Positions 9,488 through 19,233 of a DNA stretch of 44,350 nucleotides are shown here, piece after piece. The position numbers and the translations under genes are program-made. Source of the stretch: a virus; IMG/VR virus record IMGVR_UViG_3300030419_008194, positions 1 through 44,350 of that record, one strand, 5' to 3'. Below the pieces are notes generated by a model, which made no database searches, had not been told where the DNA came from, and saw only the letters and a list, made by a program, of their open reading frames with translations. The stretch's first letter is position 1. Each line of letters opens with the position of its first letter.

Positions 9488-12400
9488 TTACCATTCGTCA
9501 GAAATCAATATACCTATTTTTACTCTTATTGGTTTCATATAATAAGATGGCGCACTTTCCCCACTGTCGGTGTACCTTTTATTGCTATGAGTATTGCGAA
9601 CATCTATCACTAAGCTATTGCTAGATTTTTCTACTATTGCGGCGCTTGCCGGGTATGTTGTGTGGGTAGTGTCTCCCACTTTATCTCCTGAGCCAGCACT
9701 CATATCGCCTGCCCAAGTAACGTCTCCCGGATTCCTGCTCAATTTAAAGCCTTTTTTCTTAGAGGATCGCAGTTTATTGTATCTATTGTCGTATCCTTCT
9801 GCATGTAGCATGATGGATGTTTTATCCGGATCTATGTTCAAGTTGGAAATAGTTATTTTGCACCAACCTTTCACGTTCCAGATAGCAGAGTTTACAGCGT
9901 GATGAAGTTTGACATCATAGTAACTTGGAGGTATTCCCTTAGTTATAATATGTTGCTCTTTACCTTTTTCATTCAGAGTATAGACACGTCTTACAATTCC
10001 ATCCTCTTTTATATCCTCGTAATCCCAATACTTGCCCTGCTTAAGGCCGGGGATAAATACTTCTCCCCACGCTCTAAAAGTTTGAGCGTCTACAGCTTTA
10101 GATAAAAAGACTTTCTCGGAAAGTCTTATAGACGAGCCTTCCGCTTGAGCAAAGTCCGCCAGCTCTTTTCCGTTGTTATCTACTTTTTCTCTAATTCTTT
10201 TAGCGAAATCTTGTCCTTGAGCAATGTAGTCACTTGGCGAAACGGTATTTGCATATTTGGCTCCGAGCCCAAGAGGAAAAGAAAAGTTTATATTGGCATC
10301 AGAAAAAATCTGTGGGGTGGCGCTTAATGTTCCGTCTGCTTTTTTCATGTATTTAGGAGTAACTCCATCCTCTTCGAAAGCTCGCAAGAGGGAAAGGTTG
10401 TCAAAAAATCCAAATACTATACTAATATTACTGATATCTTTATCTTTTATCTGATTACAAGGAAAACTAAAAGAATAAGGGGATTCCGCGTCTCCTAGAA
10501 GATGGTAATCTCTATAAAAACTAATATACTCGGGAGCACCGTTTTTGTTTTGGGTTGTATGGTCTACTATCCCGCCGAATTTATCATTATCAAGGTCTGA
10601 GGAGGGATCGTCTGTCCCCGCAAAACCTAAGTTGTTAGCATTAGCATCTATACCGCCCAACGGCTTAATCTTCTCCCTAGCAATCCTGAATTCTGGCGCT
10701 GGATTATAGGCTTGAATACTTCCTTTTCCCGCCGTATCACCTTGCTGAACAAACCTAACAGAGTGGTCTCCGGTGGATAGATAATAAACCACCCCTACTG
10801 CGTCATCAAAAATATTGTTAAATGCTTTATGTGGGTATATAACATTACCATGTTTGTCCGCAGGCTGTTCAATATCTATATGGAGTCGCCCATTCGCTAA
10901 AGCTTGCGCTGTAGCTAAATAAGGATAACCCTTTTTAAAGGCTGTATCTTGGGAGACAAATTCTTGAGGAAAATCATTTTCATCCGTAAATTTTTCTGGA
11001 ACGAAAAACATCCCGCTAGGGGAGACAATATCTACGCCTATAATATCATAAGTATCATTAAGTCCCTCTGCTGGGTAATTAGATAATTGTTTCGTGGAGG
11101 AATCGGCGTTAAGTAGGGTATTGTTCCATATCTTTCCTCCGGGACTTGTGTTACCTTCTACATCATGAGCTTCTACTATAAAATCAAATTTTCTCACAGG
11201 GAAAAGGTTGGGGTTGTTTTTTATAATAAATCCGCTTTTTGGAACAGCTATATAATCAGCTGTCTTAATTTGAGCATGAGGCAAGGATCCATCGCTTCCT
11301 CCTCCTCCCGGTATGTAACCGCCTTTCATAAAGCCTTTCGCGTCAGTATCCGAATAAAGGTTTTCGAGGGTATTGGGATTGTTGTATACAGTTTGTAAAA
11401 CAAAAGAGGCGGTAGTTTCAGGTATATTGTATCCTGTTATTTCTAAATAAATTTCATTACTTGGAATATTGCCTTCAGAAGGTTCTCTCACTGTAAGACG
11501 GTAATTGAATCCATCTTCGGGGACATTTAAGAGGTATTTTTTTGTGTCGTCATTATAGAGGGCTTCTTTATTGCTTAATTCCCATTCAAATCCCGGTTGA
11601 GAATCTTCTGTGGGTACTAAAATCTTATTTGCCGCAGTACCATCCGACCCATTAGTTACTAGTTGAGATATGGTTATATTTTCGATAGCGCTTGCCGTAG
11701 TGACCCCTTCAAACCCTTCAGCTTTAAGGAGCATTCCTTGGGATATAACTCCCTCAGGGGATACGGCGAAAACCGAAATATACCTGTCGTCGTTTGAGTT
11801 TAATAATATTTCTGCAGTTATTTTTTGGGGATTCCCGTCTGCATCGCGCTCTACAAAATTTTCATTAAGGGAGCTGATAGTATAAACGATATCCTGCTTA
11901 TAGGTAGTAGTAAAATCTACTGCATAAATAAATGAATTCCCTATCGCTCCTGCCTCTGGATTAGTTGTTGAGCTGCAAACATAATACATTATGTTATCAT
12001 CAGGAATAACTGATTCTCCTGCCGACGTATTACTAATATCGGTCCTTCTTTCATATCCCGCCGGTTGAAAAGATATAACTGCTGTTTTATATTTAGGATT
12101 ATTGGCTTCCCCTTGGCTTACAGTAAACGTACCTTGATAATTGTTTCGTGTTACGTAAGAGTTAGATCGTTGCGTCGTGGAGTCGCCCGTATTAAATATG
12201 GGGCTTTTAAAAGTATTAACAGAGTCGAGAGCCACTGAAGAATCTACGTCGGCATATTTACCGGTAGAGTAGGCTAGAGCTGAAACATTGTATACTGAGC
12301 TCTCTTCTTCTGCTATATTAATAACGCGATAGTCGGAGAAATGCCCGCTTATAAATTCTGTGTCACTCGAGTCATCAGGCTCAATGCTCCATATCAGATT

Positions 12401-14944
12401 TTGACCAGAAAAACATCCTCCAGAATAATTTTGTACGGTATCTGAATTACCATCCGTATTGACTCCAGTGTTCGTATAGCCAGTAATGACATAATTATCA
12501 AAATCGAATTTATTACCTTCTCCATAATCCCTATCCCAAGAAGTCCCCGGTGCTCCAGTGCTAAAATATATTTCAGTGCAAACTGCATCTGGCCCTTCAT
12601 GATAATCTGACCTAAACTGCTCCCCAGTGATGGTTTTTGTATCTGAACCGTTAAATACTAACGTTTGGACAGCGCTTCTTCTTATATTGTCGTCAAGAGA
12701 ACTATCGAAGTCTCCCTCAATTATTCCTGAAGGATCATAATTAAAAGTTGGGGTTAGGAGTGATAGCTTGTATTTTTTATCTGCGGTGAAATTAATTGCA
12801 CAATCTAGTACTAAACTATCAAAAGAAGGGTCGAAATGAGTAGTGGGGCTTTCATGATCTGGTATGAGGCGTCTTACAGCGTTTGTTCGGCCGCTTCTTT
12901 TAAGAGGGGAGCGAAAGTTGTCGTATATCTGGATTATGTCTCCGGGCTTTAAGTAAGCTCCTTCGTGGCCAGCGGCGAAAGTTACAGTTTCAGTTTCTTG
13001 AGATTCGCTTGCTAATATCCATTCCCCAAATCTTCTGGCTTGAGCGCGACTTGTGCATCCCAAGGCAGATGTTTCTATTTCTCTTATGCCGTATCTTCTT
13101 ACGGCTTCTTCATCTTCTACATATTCTATGGCGGGTTGAAATAGGTTTCTTTTATCATTATACCTAACTATCGCTACCGTGTGACGAGCTCTTTTTGCAG
13201 AAGAAGAATAAGTAAAGTTTCCGTCGCTGACATTAGAATTTGTAAATTGATAAACAGGATCTTTTAATTGGTCTTGAACCGCATGAATCATTCCGTTAGC
13301 ATAAAAAGTTATACCTCGGAAACAGGCGGCTAGATCATTAAGTACTTTAAAAGCTTCTTCTCTGCTTGTGATTAAATAATTAATAGTAAATCTTGGCTCT
13401 ACCCCACCGTACCCATCAGGAACAAGAACGTCGCAGTATTGGGCGATTTCATAAAGCGCCCATTTATCTATTTGATTTTCTTCTACATACTCTCCGAGTC
13501 CGTAGCGAGGATTAGTTATGAGATCGTAAAAAGCCCATGCAGGATTATCTGTCCATTCTCGTACGAAGTTTCCATTAGCGTCTTTTTTAAATTCACCGTT
13601 CCATGAATTATCTGCTGCGGTAGATCCATATTTATAAACTGTGGATGAAGTGTTAAGGGTCCAATCGCTAGAATAGGTATCGTTTTGTAATGTTTCGGAT
13701 GAAGTACCGTTGAAAATTCCGGCAAAATTATCAGTATGAGTGCCTGCGTCAGCACTTTTTCCATAAGTTCTTAACAGGGGATCATAGTTGTTAGGTATTT
13801 TAATTTTTTGCAGTTTAGTGTCGTAAGCGCGAGCAGGGATGCGTCCAAAAGATCTAGCGTCAAATTGAGAATAAACCATTGCCGAATAAGGATAGCGGAG
13901 CTTGGTTCCATATATTTCTACAATAGAATCTACAAAAGTTGTATTCCTTAGAAATGAAGTAAGAGATTCGGGGGTTGTTCTAACTATGCGGATACGCCAA
14001 CCTTCAAAACCGGGAACGTCTTGGAAATTTTCATTATTTAAATTTATAAGACTAGACCTAATATAGGGAGAGTCTAATTTACCCTGTACGGCTTCTTTTA
14101 CCCCCAATATCCAATCGTTATCTTTTTTATCTTCTTGGATTCTTTCGGAAGCAGTGTTTCGATTAATATCAAATCTTTCATCAAAGATTGGTTGATAGTA
14201 AATATAATATTCTACAGTTCTGGCTTTAGCGTCCCCATAACCAACCGAGGCTTTGCTGCTGTATGAAAGTTCTCCGCTTTTTTTGTAAGTTTGTGGAGCC
14301 GGGGATTGTATTATTTCAGATAAAGCCGCGACTTTTATTCTAACTTCTATTTTTCCGCACTCTTTATTGAGGATAGAATAGGTTTTGGAATATTTATCTA
14401 TAGTAGTTCCTGTTTTTAGTGAGGCGTCACGTTTAGGCGAGACTTTAGGTAAGTTTTCTTCTCCGGGTTCAATTGATGGGCCATATAGCCTTTCACCTAC
14501 CTGCCTTTGAACTGTAAGATCTAGTACTTCAGTACCAATTTCCGAACCCATATCTGAAGTATCTAGGGTGGGAATTGTTCCAATTGGTTTTCCTTTAGCG
14601 TATTGAAGGTTTATAGTCTGAAAGTTATAATAGCCATCTTGATCTACTACCGGTATTTCGTTCCAGTAAACAGACCTTAAGAAGCCTAATCTTCTGGCCT
14701 GTGGGGTATTAGAGGTTCCCGCTATACCAGTAGCGCTATAATGATGGAAACGTAAGCCTTTATAGCCAGTTTGCCCCTCAGTGCCTTCATAAGCGTAGCT
14801 GCCACTTGCAATTCCTTCGATTTCTCCTTCGCAAATTAAGTCTACTACTTCTGCGTAGGAGCGAGAGACTACGTATTGAGGTGTCCCTGCAACTTTTACC
14901 GCTGAGGCATCTGTAATTACTGGTCTTGGTTTCTTTTCGCTCAT
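9488..14944 (-). CDS. J: Tail tip attachment protein J (host specificity protein, TipJ family)
   Basis: This 1818-residue protein is the central tip protein that closes the tube and contacts the receptor. The N-terminus carries the typical 'SRSYAEVVDLICEGEIEG' start of J proteins. Residues about 465-675 match the TipJ core: NPAWAFYDLITNPRYGLG, then an aromatic/Asp-rich segment and the 'YLKPGDIIQIYDN' strand. The C-terminal two thirds are beta-rich and less conserved, as expected for the host-recognition part; they hold several Ig/FN3-like stretches and end in 'RVKIGILISDEW'. It is longer than lambda J (1132 residues). The ATG at 14944 follows the stop of the I-like gene by eight bases, and the upstream sequence is A-rich with no Shine-Dalgarno. 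Confidence 0.92.
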   Translation of the reverse strand: MSEKKPRPVITDASAVKVAGTPQYVVSRSYAEVVDLICEGEIEGIASGSYAYEGTEGQTGYKGLRFHHYSATGIAGTSNTPQARRLGFLRSVYWNEIPVVDQDGYYNFQTINLQYAKGKPIGTIPTLDTSDMGSEIGTEVLDLTVQRQVGERLYGPSIEPGEENLPKVSPKRDASLKTGTTIDKYSKTYSILNKECGKIEVRIKVAALSEIIQSPAPQTYKKSGELSYSSKASVGYGDAKARTVEYYIYYQPIFDERFDINRNTASERIQEDKKDNDWILGVKEAVQGKLDSPYIRSSLINLNNENFQDVPGFEGWRIRIVRTTPESLTSFLRNTTFVDSIVEIYGTKLRYPYSAMVYSQFDARSFGRIPARAYDTKLQKIKIPNNYDPLLRTYGKSADAGTHTDNFAGIFNGTSSETLQNDTYSSDWTLNTSSTVYKYGSTAADNSWNGEFKKDANGNFVREWTDNPAWAFYDLITNPRYGLGEYVEENQIDKWALYEIAQYCDVLVPDGYGGVEPRFTINYLITSREEAFKVLNDLAACFRGITFYANGMIHAVQDQLKDPVYQFTNSNVSDGNFTYSSSAKRARHTVAIVRYNDKRNLFQPAIEYVEDEEAVRRYGIREIETSALGCTSRAQARRFGEWILASESQETETVTFAAGHEGAYLKPGDIIQIYDNFRSPLKRSGRTNAVRRLIPDHESPTTHFDPSFDSLVLDCAINFTADKKYKLSLLTPTFNYDPSGIIEGDFDSSLDDNIRRSAVQTLVFNGSDTKTITGEQFRSDYHEGPDAVCTEIYFSTGAPGTSWDRDYGEGNKFDFDNYVITGYTNTGVNTDGNSDTVQNYSGGCFSGQNLIWSIEPDDSSDTEFISGHFSDYRVINIAEEESSVYNVSALAYSTGKYADVDSSVALDSVNTFKSPIFNTGDSTTQRSNSYVTRNNYQGTFTVSQGEANNPKYKTAVISFQPAGYERRTDISNTSAGESVIPDDNIMYYVCSSTTNPEAGAIGNSFIYAVDFTTTYKQDIVYTISSLNENFVERDADGNPQKITAEILLNSNDDRYISVFAVSPEGVISQGMLLKAEGFEGVTTASAIENITISQLVTNGSDGTAANKILVPTEDSQPGFEWELSNKEALYNDDTKKYLLNVPEDGFNYRLTVREPSEGNIPSNEIYLEITGYNIPETTASFVLQTVYNNPNTLENLYSDTDAKGFMKGGYIPGGGGSDGSLPHAQIKTADYIAVPKSGFIIKNNPNLFPVRKFDFIVEAHDVEGNTSPGGKIWNNTLLNADSSTKQLSNYPAEGLNDTYDIIGVDIVSPSGMFFVPEKFTDENDFPQEFVSQDTAFKKGYPYLATAQALANGRLHIDIEQPADKHGNVIYPHKAFNNIFDDAVGVVYYLSTGDHSVRFVQQGDTAGKGSIQAYNPAPEFRIAREKIKPLGGIDANANNLGFAGTDDPSSDLDNDKFGGIVDHTTQNKNGAPEYISFYRDYHLLGDAESPYSFSFPCNQIKDKDISNISIVFGFFDNLSLLRAFEEDGVTPKYMKKADGTLSATPQIFSDANINFSFPLGLGAKYANTVSPSDYIAQGQDFAKRIREKVDNNGKELADFAQAEGSSIRLSEKVFLSKAVDAQTFRAWGEVFIPGLKQGKYWDYEDIKEDGIVRRVYTLNEKGKEQHIITKGIPPSYYDVKLHHAVNSAIWNVKGWCKITISNLNIDPDKTSIMLHAEGYDNRYNKLRSSKKKGFKLSRNPGDVTWAGDMSAGSGDKVGDTTHTTYPASAAIVEKSSNSLVIDVRNTHSNKRYTDSGESAPSYYMKPIRVKIGILISDEW

Positions 14945-14952
14945 TGTGTTTT

Positions 14953-15762
14953 TTAGTCATCTACATTCCAAGTTTCGACGCGCTTCTCAAGTAGTCCAGC
15001 AGCGCCCGGAATATTATAGGGCAATCCCCACTTGGTTTGCCCCCATTTTTTGTCCGGATCTACTTCGGCATCTGTGTCTACTACATCCATCGCTGATTGA
15101 ATAACGTGGCTTCCGATTAAAAGTCTTCCGTAACCTACGAATACTGGCCCTCCTTCCCGAATAGTGTTCTCTGGCCCATTAAATAGATAAGAACGAGATC
15201 CTCCTCCCTCAATTTCTCTAAAGTCTCCCATTTTAGGCATCGGAGTTAAAAGATTCGATACTCCAGCAGCGAGCAGGCCAATACCCGCTAAGAAAAAAGC
15301 TCCAAAATGCCCACCCATAGCTACACCCATTCCAGCTAGGGCTCCGCTACTTCCCATAAATCCACCGGCTCCAAAAAGGCCGAGGCCTGCGCCGCCAATA
15401 GCTATTAAAGCGACACCAAGGATAATAGTAAAGATTCCCATTAATTTTCCCGATCCTTCAACAACTGGAACTATGTCTATTGTTTTTAGTTTATCAAGCT
15501 TCATTACTAGCTCTGAACTTTCTAAACCTTCCAGTGAATCAGGGTCTTTATCTTCATCCATTATAAAGTCTTCATTATTTATTAAGACACGGTATCGAAT
15601 ATTTTTTTTATCGTTTTCAATGAGCTGTTTATAAAAATTTTTACAATTACATTGAATCCCCCGGATAGCTTCGCCAACACTTTTGGCGCTCAGTTTCCAT
15701 TCCGAATCCTTTAATTGTTCTGCGAGGATGCCGTGTACTTTTATATCTACTAAACTGCTCAT
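14953..15762 (-). CDS. I: Tail assembly protein I
   Basis: 269 residues matching the lambda gpI family. The N-terminus has the ubiquitin-like fold pattern (VDIKVHGILAEQL, then 'VGEAIRGIQCNC'). It is followed by 'IDIVPVVEGSGK' and a Gly/Ala-rich hydrophobic region at about residues 105-185. The C-terminus has 'GPVFVGYGRLLIGSHVIQSA', close to the usual 'GVPVPVGYGRLRVGS' ending of this family. gpI works with K, L and J in initiator assembly at the tail tip. It overlaps the K-like gene by four bases (15759-15762), implying translational coupling. Confidence 0.9.
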   Translation of the reverse strand: MSSLVDIKVHGILAEQLKDSEWKLSAKSVGEAIRGIQCNCKNFYKQLIENDKKNIRYRVLINNEDFIMDEDKDPDSLEGLESSELVMKLDKLKTIDIVPVVEGSGKLMGIFTIILGVALIAIGGAGLGLFGAGGFMGSSGALAGMGVAMGGHFGAFFLAGIGLLAAGVSNLLTPMPKMGDFREIEGGGSRSYLFNGPENTIREGGPVFVGYGRLLIGSHVIQSAMDVVDTDAEVDPDKKWGQTKWGLPYNIPGAAGLLEKRVETWNVDD

Positions 15763-16496
15763 AATTCTGTATGTCTGTATATTTTATATATTCTTCTTTT
15801 GTAGGAGTTGTTTAATCTTTCGATACACATATATTTATTTCTAGGGTGGTGGAGAATATGGTCGTCACCAAGGTAGACTCCTACATGGTTAGGGCCGCTT
15901 CCTTCAACGAATTCGAAAACTATAACATCATGTTTTTTTAATTTTTCATTTGGAGATAGCTGGGTTATTGGAAGATCAGGATTACTTTTATTTAAGTCAA
16001 AAAGATCTTGAATTAAATCGGGATTCTTATTGAACCAATCTTCTCCTAAGTCATTTCTTCCAGCCAGTTCAATTCCCATGTCTTGATAGTATTCTTTTAC
16101 TACAGTATAACAATCTGTTTCCCCTGTTTTAAAAGGTTTGTTATATGTGTATTTGCCGCTTTCTTGGGGGTTGAATAGAGAAAAGTCATCTTTACCGATA
16201 CAGTAAAGTATAAAATTAGTGTTATGAGAACGACTTTGAAATATATCGTTAACGGAGAAGTGATTATTGTCCCCTATGTGGGAATGATAAATAGCTTCGA
16301 CTGAACCACGTCTAGAGGCGCGTGCGTAATCAGAAGGATGTATAGAAAAATGTAACGTAGGTTTTTCTGAGCTGTTACGGCAATTAAAAACATCTACCTC
16401 TTCTTTGTTTTTTATGACAAGGCCGCAGCACTCTTTAGGATTTTCCCTGAGAGCATGCGACTTAATGAGGTCTTTTGTTTTGTCGGTTAAAATCAT
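15759..16496 (-). CDS. K: Tail assembly protein K: JAMM/Mov34 peptidase plus NlpC/P60 domain
   Basis: This 245-residue two-domain protein is typical of lambda gpK. The N-terminal JAMM/MPN+ metalloprotease has E22, H71-S-H73 and S81-x2-D84, all the expected metal and catalytic residues. The C-terminal NlpC/P60 cysteine peptidase has C129 (GETDCYTV), H204 (GPNHVGVYLG) and a further His at 216/217. In the family this enzyme helps assemble the tip and may cut peptidoglycan during entry. It overlaps both neighbours by four bases (L-like upstream, I-like downstream), so the block is translated as a coupled unit. Confidence 0.93.
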   Translation of the reverse strand: MILTDKTKDLIKSHALRENPKECCGLVIKNKEEVDVFNCRNSSEKPTLHFSIHPSDYARASRRGSVEAIYHSHIGDNNHFSVNDIFQSRSHNTNFILYCIGKDDFSLFNPQESGKYTYNKPFKTGETDCYTVVKEYYQDMGIELAGRNDLGEDWFNKNPDLIQDLFDLNKSNPDLPITQLSPNEKLKKHDVIVFEFVEGSGPNHVGVYLGDDHILHHPRNKYMCIERLNNSYKRRIYKIYRHTEL

Positions 16497-17749
16497 CCTA
16501 ATCTAGACATCTTTCGAGCTGCAGGAAATCCTCCGTAAGGGAGTTCCCCTTTTGTTATTCCGCAAGTTTGGCTTTGCTCTGTTCCTCCGGGAGGAGCAGT
16601 CTGAACATTCCCTATTGGCGAAGCTCCCCATCTCATCCGGCAACCAGTAAGACTTTTTGAACATTCGTCTGCAACCCAATATTCGGTATTAGGGGGACGT
16701 ATAGCTCCTACGGCTCCACTTAAAGACAGAGTATTGCCTCCGTTACCTTTCTTGCATACAAAGTAGAATTTAATTTTATCTTTTTCTAAATACACGTAAT
16801 CTCCTATAGAATATTGGTCTTCACTGTTCCATAGCCCTTTATCTACAAATTGGGACGCAGATTTGTTTACAACGCTGGAAATTTTTTCATTTTTATCGTT
16901 GGCACAAGGAGGGGCTTTGAAAGGTAACCCGAAGCCTTTACCTTCTTGGTCAGACCCTAATTTTCCTAATTCCGCTTTTTCGAGTAGAGGTATTTCTCCT
17001 GCGTCTATTTCTTCTTGATAAGCATGCTGGTACCAGCACCCCATCCCTCTGTATTGCCAAACGCATTTATCTGCTACTACCATCCGCTTGGGAAGCTTGA
17101 GGCCTTCAAGGTCCAAAACTGAAGACAACTGATACGCTATAACATTCTTGTTTTCAGTCTGCTTTCTTTCTATAAAATAAACGTCTTTAGGTAGCTCTGC
17201 GTAAGGGTCAGGTTCATACCCATCAGGGAGAACATTGCTATTGCGGGATCGAGCAGAAGAGGCTCCTATAAAATTTCTTCTATCTAAATACTTGGCGAAA
17301 GTTCTCCGTCGCGTTACTTTAGCCCCTATTATGTCTCCAAATTGTCTTATCTCAAATTTAAGAAGAGCGAGTTGGTCTACTCCTGTTTCTGATTGACTAG
17401 CTATAGTTAAAAGAGGTTGGGGGAGGGTTCCCTTACTGGTCGATTCGAATCCTTCTGCAGTAATAGGGGCTGGGTAGTAGGTTTTCCCTTGCCACATAAT
17501 GTAAGAATTAAAAATTCTTATGTTATTGTGAAACCTCAAAATTCCATCTTGTATATCTTTATTAAATCCTACTTTAGTTGCGTCGGTAACAATATCAAAA
17601 CCCTTACTATTCAAAAGATCAGTTAAATCAATCTCAAACATTTGGATCATGGAAGAAGGAGTAAGGTTAGCTAGCTCAAAATTAAGAGATTTTATTGAGG
17701 AACGAGCTCTAACCGGGGAGGCTTCATATTTTTTGTCCGCTTCTGGCAT
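16493..17749 (-). CDS. L: Minor tail protein L with probable iron-sulfur cysteines and an inserted carbohydrate-binding-like segment
   Basis: 418 residues, longer than lambda gpL (232). The N-terminal half matches L (TPSSMIQMFEIDLTDL). The cysteine pairs C229-x8-C238 and C363-x6-C370 match the ligands of the [4Fe-4S] cluster known in lambda gpL. Between the pairs is an extra ~70-residue module (about 300-360) with W307, Y313, G316-D317, Y320 and a terminal W358. This spacing resembles CBM5/12-type chitin-binding modules. The C-terminal tail carries one more Cys (C396). It is two bases from the M-like gene and overlaps K by four. Confidence 0.88.
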   Translation of the reverse strand: MPEADKKYEASPVRARSSIKSLNFELANLTPSSMIQMFEIDLTDLLNSKGFDIVTDATKVGFNKDIQDGILRFHNNIRIFNSYIMWQGKTYYPAPITAEGFESTSKGTLPQPLLTIASQSETGVDQLALLKFEIRQFGDIIGAKVTRRRTFAKYLDRRNFIGASSARSRNSNVLPDGYEPDPYAELPKDVYFIERKQTENKNVIAYQLSSVLDLEGLKLPKRMVVADKCVWQYRGMGCWYQHAYQEEIDAGEIPLLEKAELGKLGSDQEGKGFGLPFKAPPCANDKNEKISSVVNKSASQFVDKGLWNSEDQYSIGDYVYLEKDKIKFYFVCKKGNGGNTLSLSGAVGAIRPPNTEYWVADECSKSLTGCRMRWGASPIGNVQTAPPGGTEQSQTCGITKGELPYGGFPAARKMSRLG

Positions 17750-17750
17750 A

Positions 17751-18314
17751 TCAATTGTTCTTCTCTACAAGATTAATCTTAACTGAGTAATTATTATGAA
17801 AAACAAAGTTACTTTCAAAATTAGGGCAAATAAATCTCTTTTTATATCCAGACCCTTCATCAGCATAAATCTCTGGAAGATTTTTCATGCAAAAGCTTTC
17901 ACTCCCTTTCCTTGCTCGAAGAAACTGAACAATGGCTCTAGCCTCTGTTTGGGATCTCATATCAAAAGATAGAGAAAGATTTATTAAACCATTGTAAATA
18001 CCATCTGGCGTACGCTGTTCGTACCCATTGCCAAATACTACGGCGTTTACTTTTGGATTGTGGGATACAGTTAAATTATAAGACGGAGTCCAAAGAAAGT
18101 AAGGGATTTCCTCTTTATTTTGGGTAATGTAGCCTCCCCAGTAGGTCGCGCTAGTAATGGCAGTGCTACTTGGAACGTCTTTCAGGGCGTAATAATACTT
18201 TATTTCCCGAGGAACTCCCGAGTTACCTATATTAGATTTGGTGAAAACAACGCTATTTTTAGCGTAAGTGGAGCTGGAATTATGAATTGGTACGTTGTAT
18301 ATGCTATCAGCCAT
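17751..18314 (-). CDS. M: Minor tail protein M
   Basis: 187 residues. The C-terminal 110 residues match the lambda gpM family: 'VVFGNGYEQRTPDGI', 'SLSFDMRSQTEARAIVQFLRAR' and the ending 'NYSVKINLVEKNN'. The first 65 residues are an extra part with the aromatic spacing of a carbohydrate-binding-like module (Y17, YYYAL, Y59-W60-GG), similar in pattern to the insert in the L-like protein. The gene heads the inverted tail-tip block and is divergent from the tube-like genes, with 63 bases between. Confidence 0.85.
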   Translation of the reverse strand: MADSIYNVPIHNSSSTYAKNSVVFTKSNIGNSGVPREIKYYYALKDVPSSTAITSATYWGGYITQNKEEIPYFLWTPSYNLTVSHNPKVNAVVFGNGYEQRTPDGIYNGLINLSLSFDMRSQTEARAIVQFLRARKGSESFCMKNLPEIYADEGSGYKKRFICPNFESNFVFHNNYSVKINLVEKNN

Positions 18315-18336
18315 TTTTCCTTAAACCTTTATTTAT

Positions 18337-18346
18337 TATATTACAC
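18337..18346 (-). promoter_or_regulatory. GTGTAATATA element before the M-like gene (candidate phage promoter)
   Basis: On the minus strand GTGTAATATA is followed by ATAAATAAAGG. It lies 22 bases before the M ATG, in the short divergent region shared with the plus-strand tube gene. It is one copy of the GTGTAA-type motif. Confidence 0.4.
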
Positions 18347-18356
18347 ACAAAAAAGA

Positions 18357-18366
18357 GTGTAAAATA
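18357..18366 (+). promoter_or_regulatory. GTGTAAAATA element before the first tube-like gene (candidate phage promoter)
   Basis: GTGTAAAATA sits 11 bases before the ATG at 18378, the same spacing as the copy before the tape measure gene. It is nearly back to back with the minus-strand copy at 18337-18346, so this 63-base gap looks like a divergent promoter pair. Confidence 0.4.
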
Positions 18367-18377
18367 AAGATAAGGCA

Positions 18378-19208
18378 ATGTTAGGAAGAATAAGGAGAGA
18401 GGCGGAAAGCGTCACAATTAACGGTAGTGGAATTCAAGGAGTTCAATCAGCTACGGCGCAATATAATTCCACAGCTCAACCTTTAGGGTATTTGGGGATA
18501 GAAGAGGTAGGCATTGCTCCTCAAGGCCCTCAAACTGCCACTTTGCAGCTTAATACGCTTTTAACGAATACGCTTTCTCCTTCGGCTCCTGTTACCTCGA
18601 CAGAAATACTTCAAAATTTTACTGGAGACATAGGTTTTAGTGGAATTGTAGAGCATGGAAGCAAAAATTTTATTTTTACGGATGGATACATGGAAACTTA
18701 CTCCGTTTCATGCGGAATAGGGGAAATACCTCAAATTTCAACTTCTTCAGTTATTTTTGGGGAATTTGGAACCGGGACCCTTGGCGCTGTCCCGGCCGAC
18801 TTCTATCCTAGTGAAGTGAACATAAGTAGCTATAGTTCTATGGAGATTAATTTAGATGAGTTTAAAACTAATCGCGTAAATTCTTTTAGTATTGATATAG
18901 CTACTCCCCGTGTGCCCCTTTATACTATAGGAAGTGATCGTCCAACAGGGGTTATCGCAGGTACTCCAATTGAAGTTAATGTTAATTTTGCGTTAGAAAT
19001 AGATGATTATGAGATAAAAAACATGAGATTTGTGCCAGACGAAACAGTTTTTAGAAATACAACAATAACTTTGAAAAAAAACAATTCTCCAGTTACATTA
19101 TTAACATACAGTTTTGACAATATGTTTTTAACCTCGGAATCATTTCAGGGAGCGGCCGATTCTAACGCTGCTGTGAGTTTTAACTTGAGAACTTTCATTT
19201 TAAGGTAA
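18378..19208 (+). CDS. Tail-tube-like structural protein, paralogue 1
   Basis: 276 residues, beta-rich, Ser/Thr/Asn-rich. It is one of three tandem genes of similar length that share features: an N-terminal 'L-G-Y-L-G-I' strand region, a central 'DGYMETYSVSCG' followed ten or so residues later by 'SVIFGE', and a later 'VPLYTIGSDRP'. The same three landmarks appear in both following proteins, so they are diverged paralogues. The position next to the tail genes suggests major tail (tube) or tube-decorating proteins. No named family is recognised with certainty. Confidence 0.65.
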   Translation: MLGRIRREAESVTINGSGIQGVQSATAQYNSTAQPLGYLGIEEVGIAPQGPQTATLQLNTLLTNTLSPSAPVTSTEILQNFTGDIGFSGIVEHGSKNFIFTDGYMETYSVSCGIGEIPQISTSSVIFGEFGTGTLGAVPADFYPSEVNISSYSSMEINLDEFKTNRVNSFSIDIATPRVPLYTIGSDRPTGVIAGTPIEVNVNFALEIDDYEIKNMRFVPDETVFRNTTITLKKNNSPVTLLTYSFDNMFLTSESFQGAADSNAAVSFNLRTFILR

Positions 19209-19213
19209 AAAAA

Positions 19214-19223
19214 GTGTAATATG
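19214..19223 (+). promoter_or_regulatory. GTGTAATATG element before the second tube-like gene (candidate phage promoter)
   Basis: GTGTAATATG lies 10 bases before the ATG at 19234, in a 25-base gap, with AAAAGG as a weak ribosome site between. The presence of the motif inside a run of same-strand genes argues that each tube gene can be transcribed separately. Confidence 0.4.
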
Positions 19224-19233
19224 TGAAAAGGTT

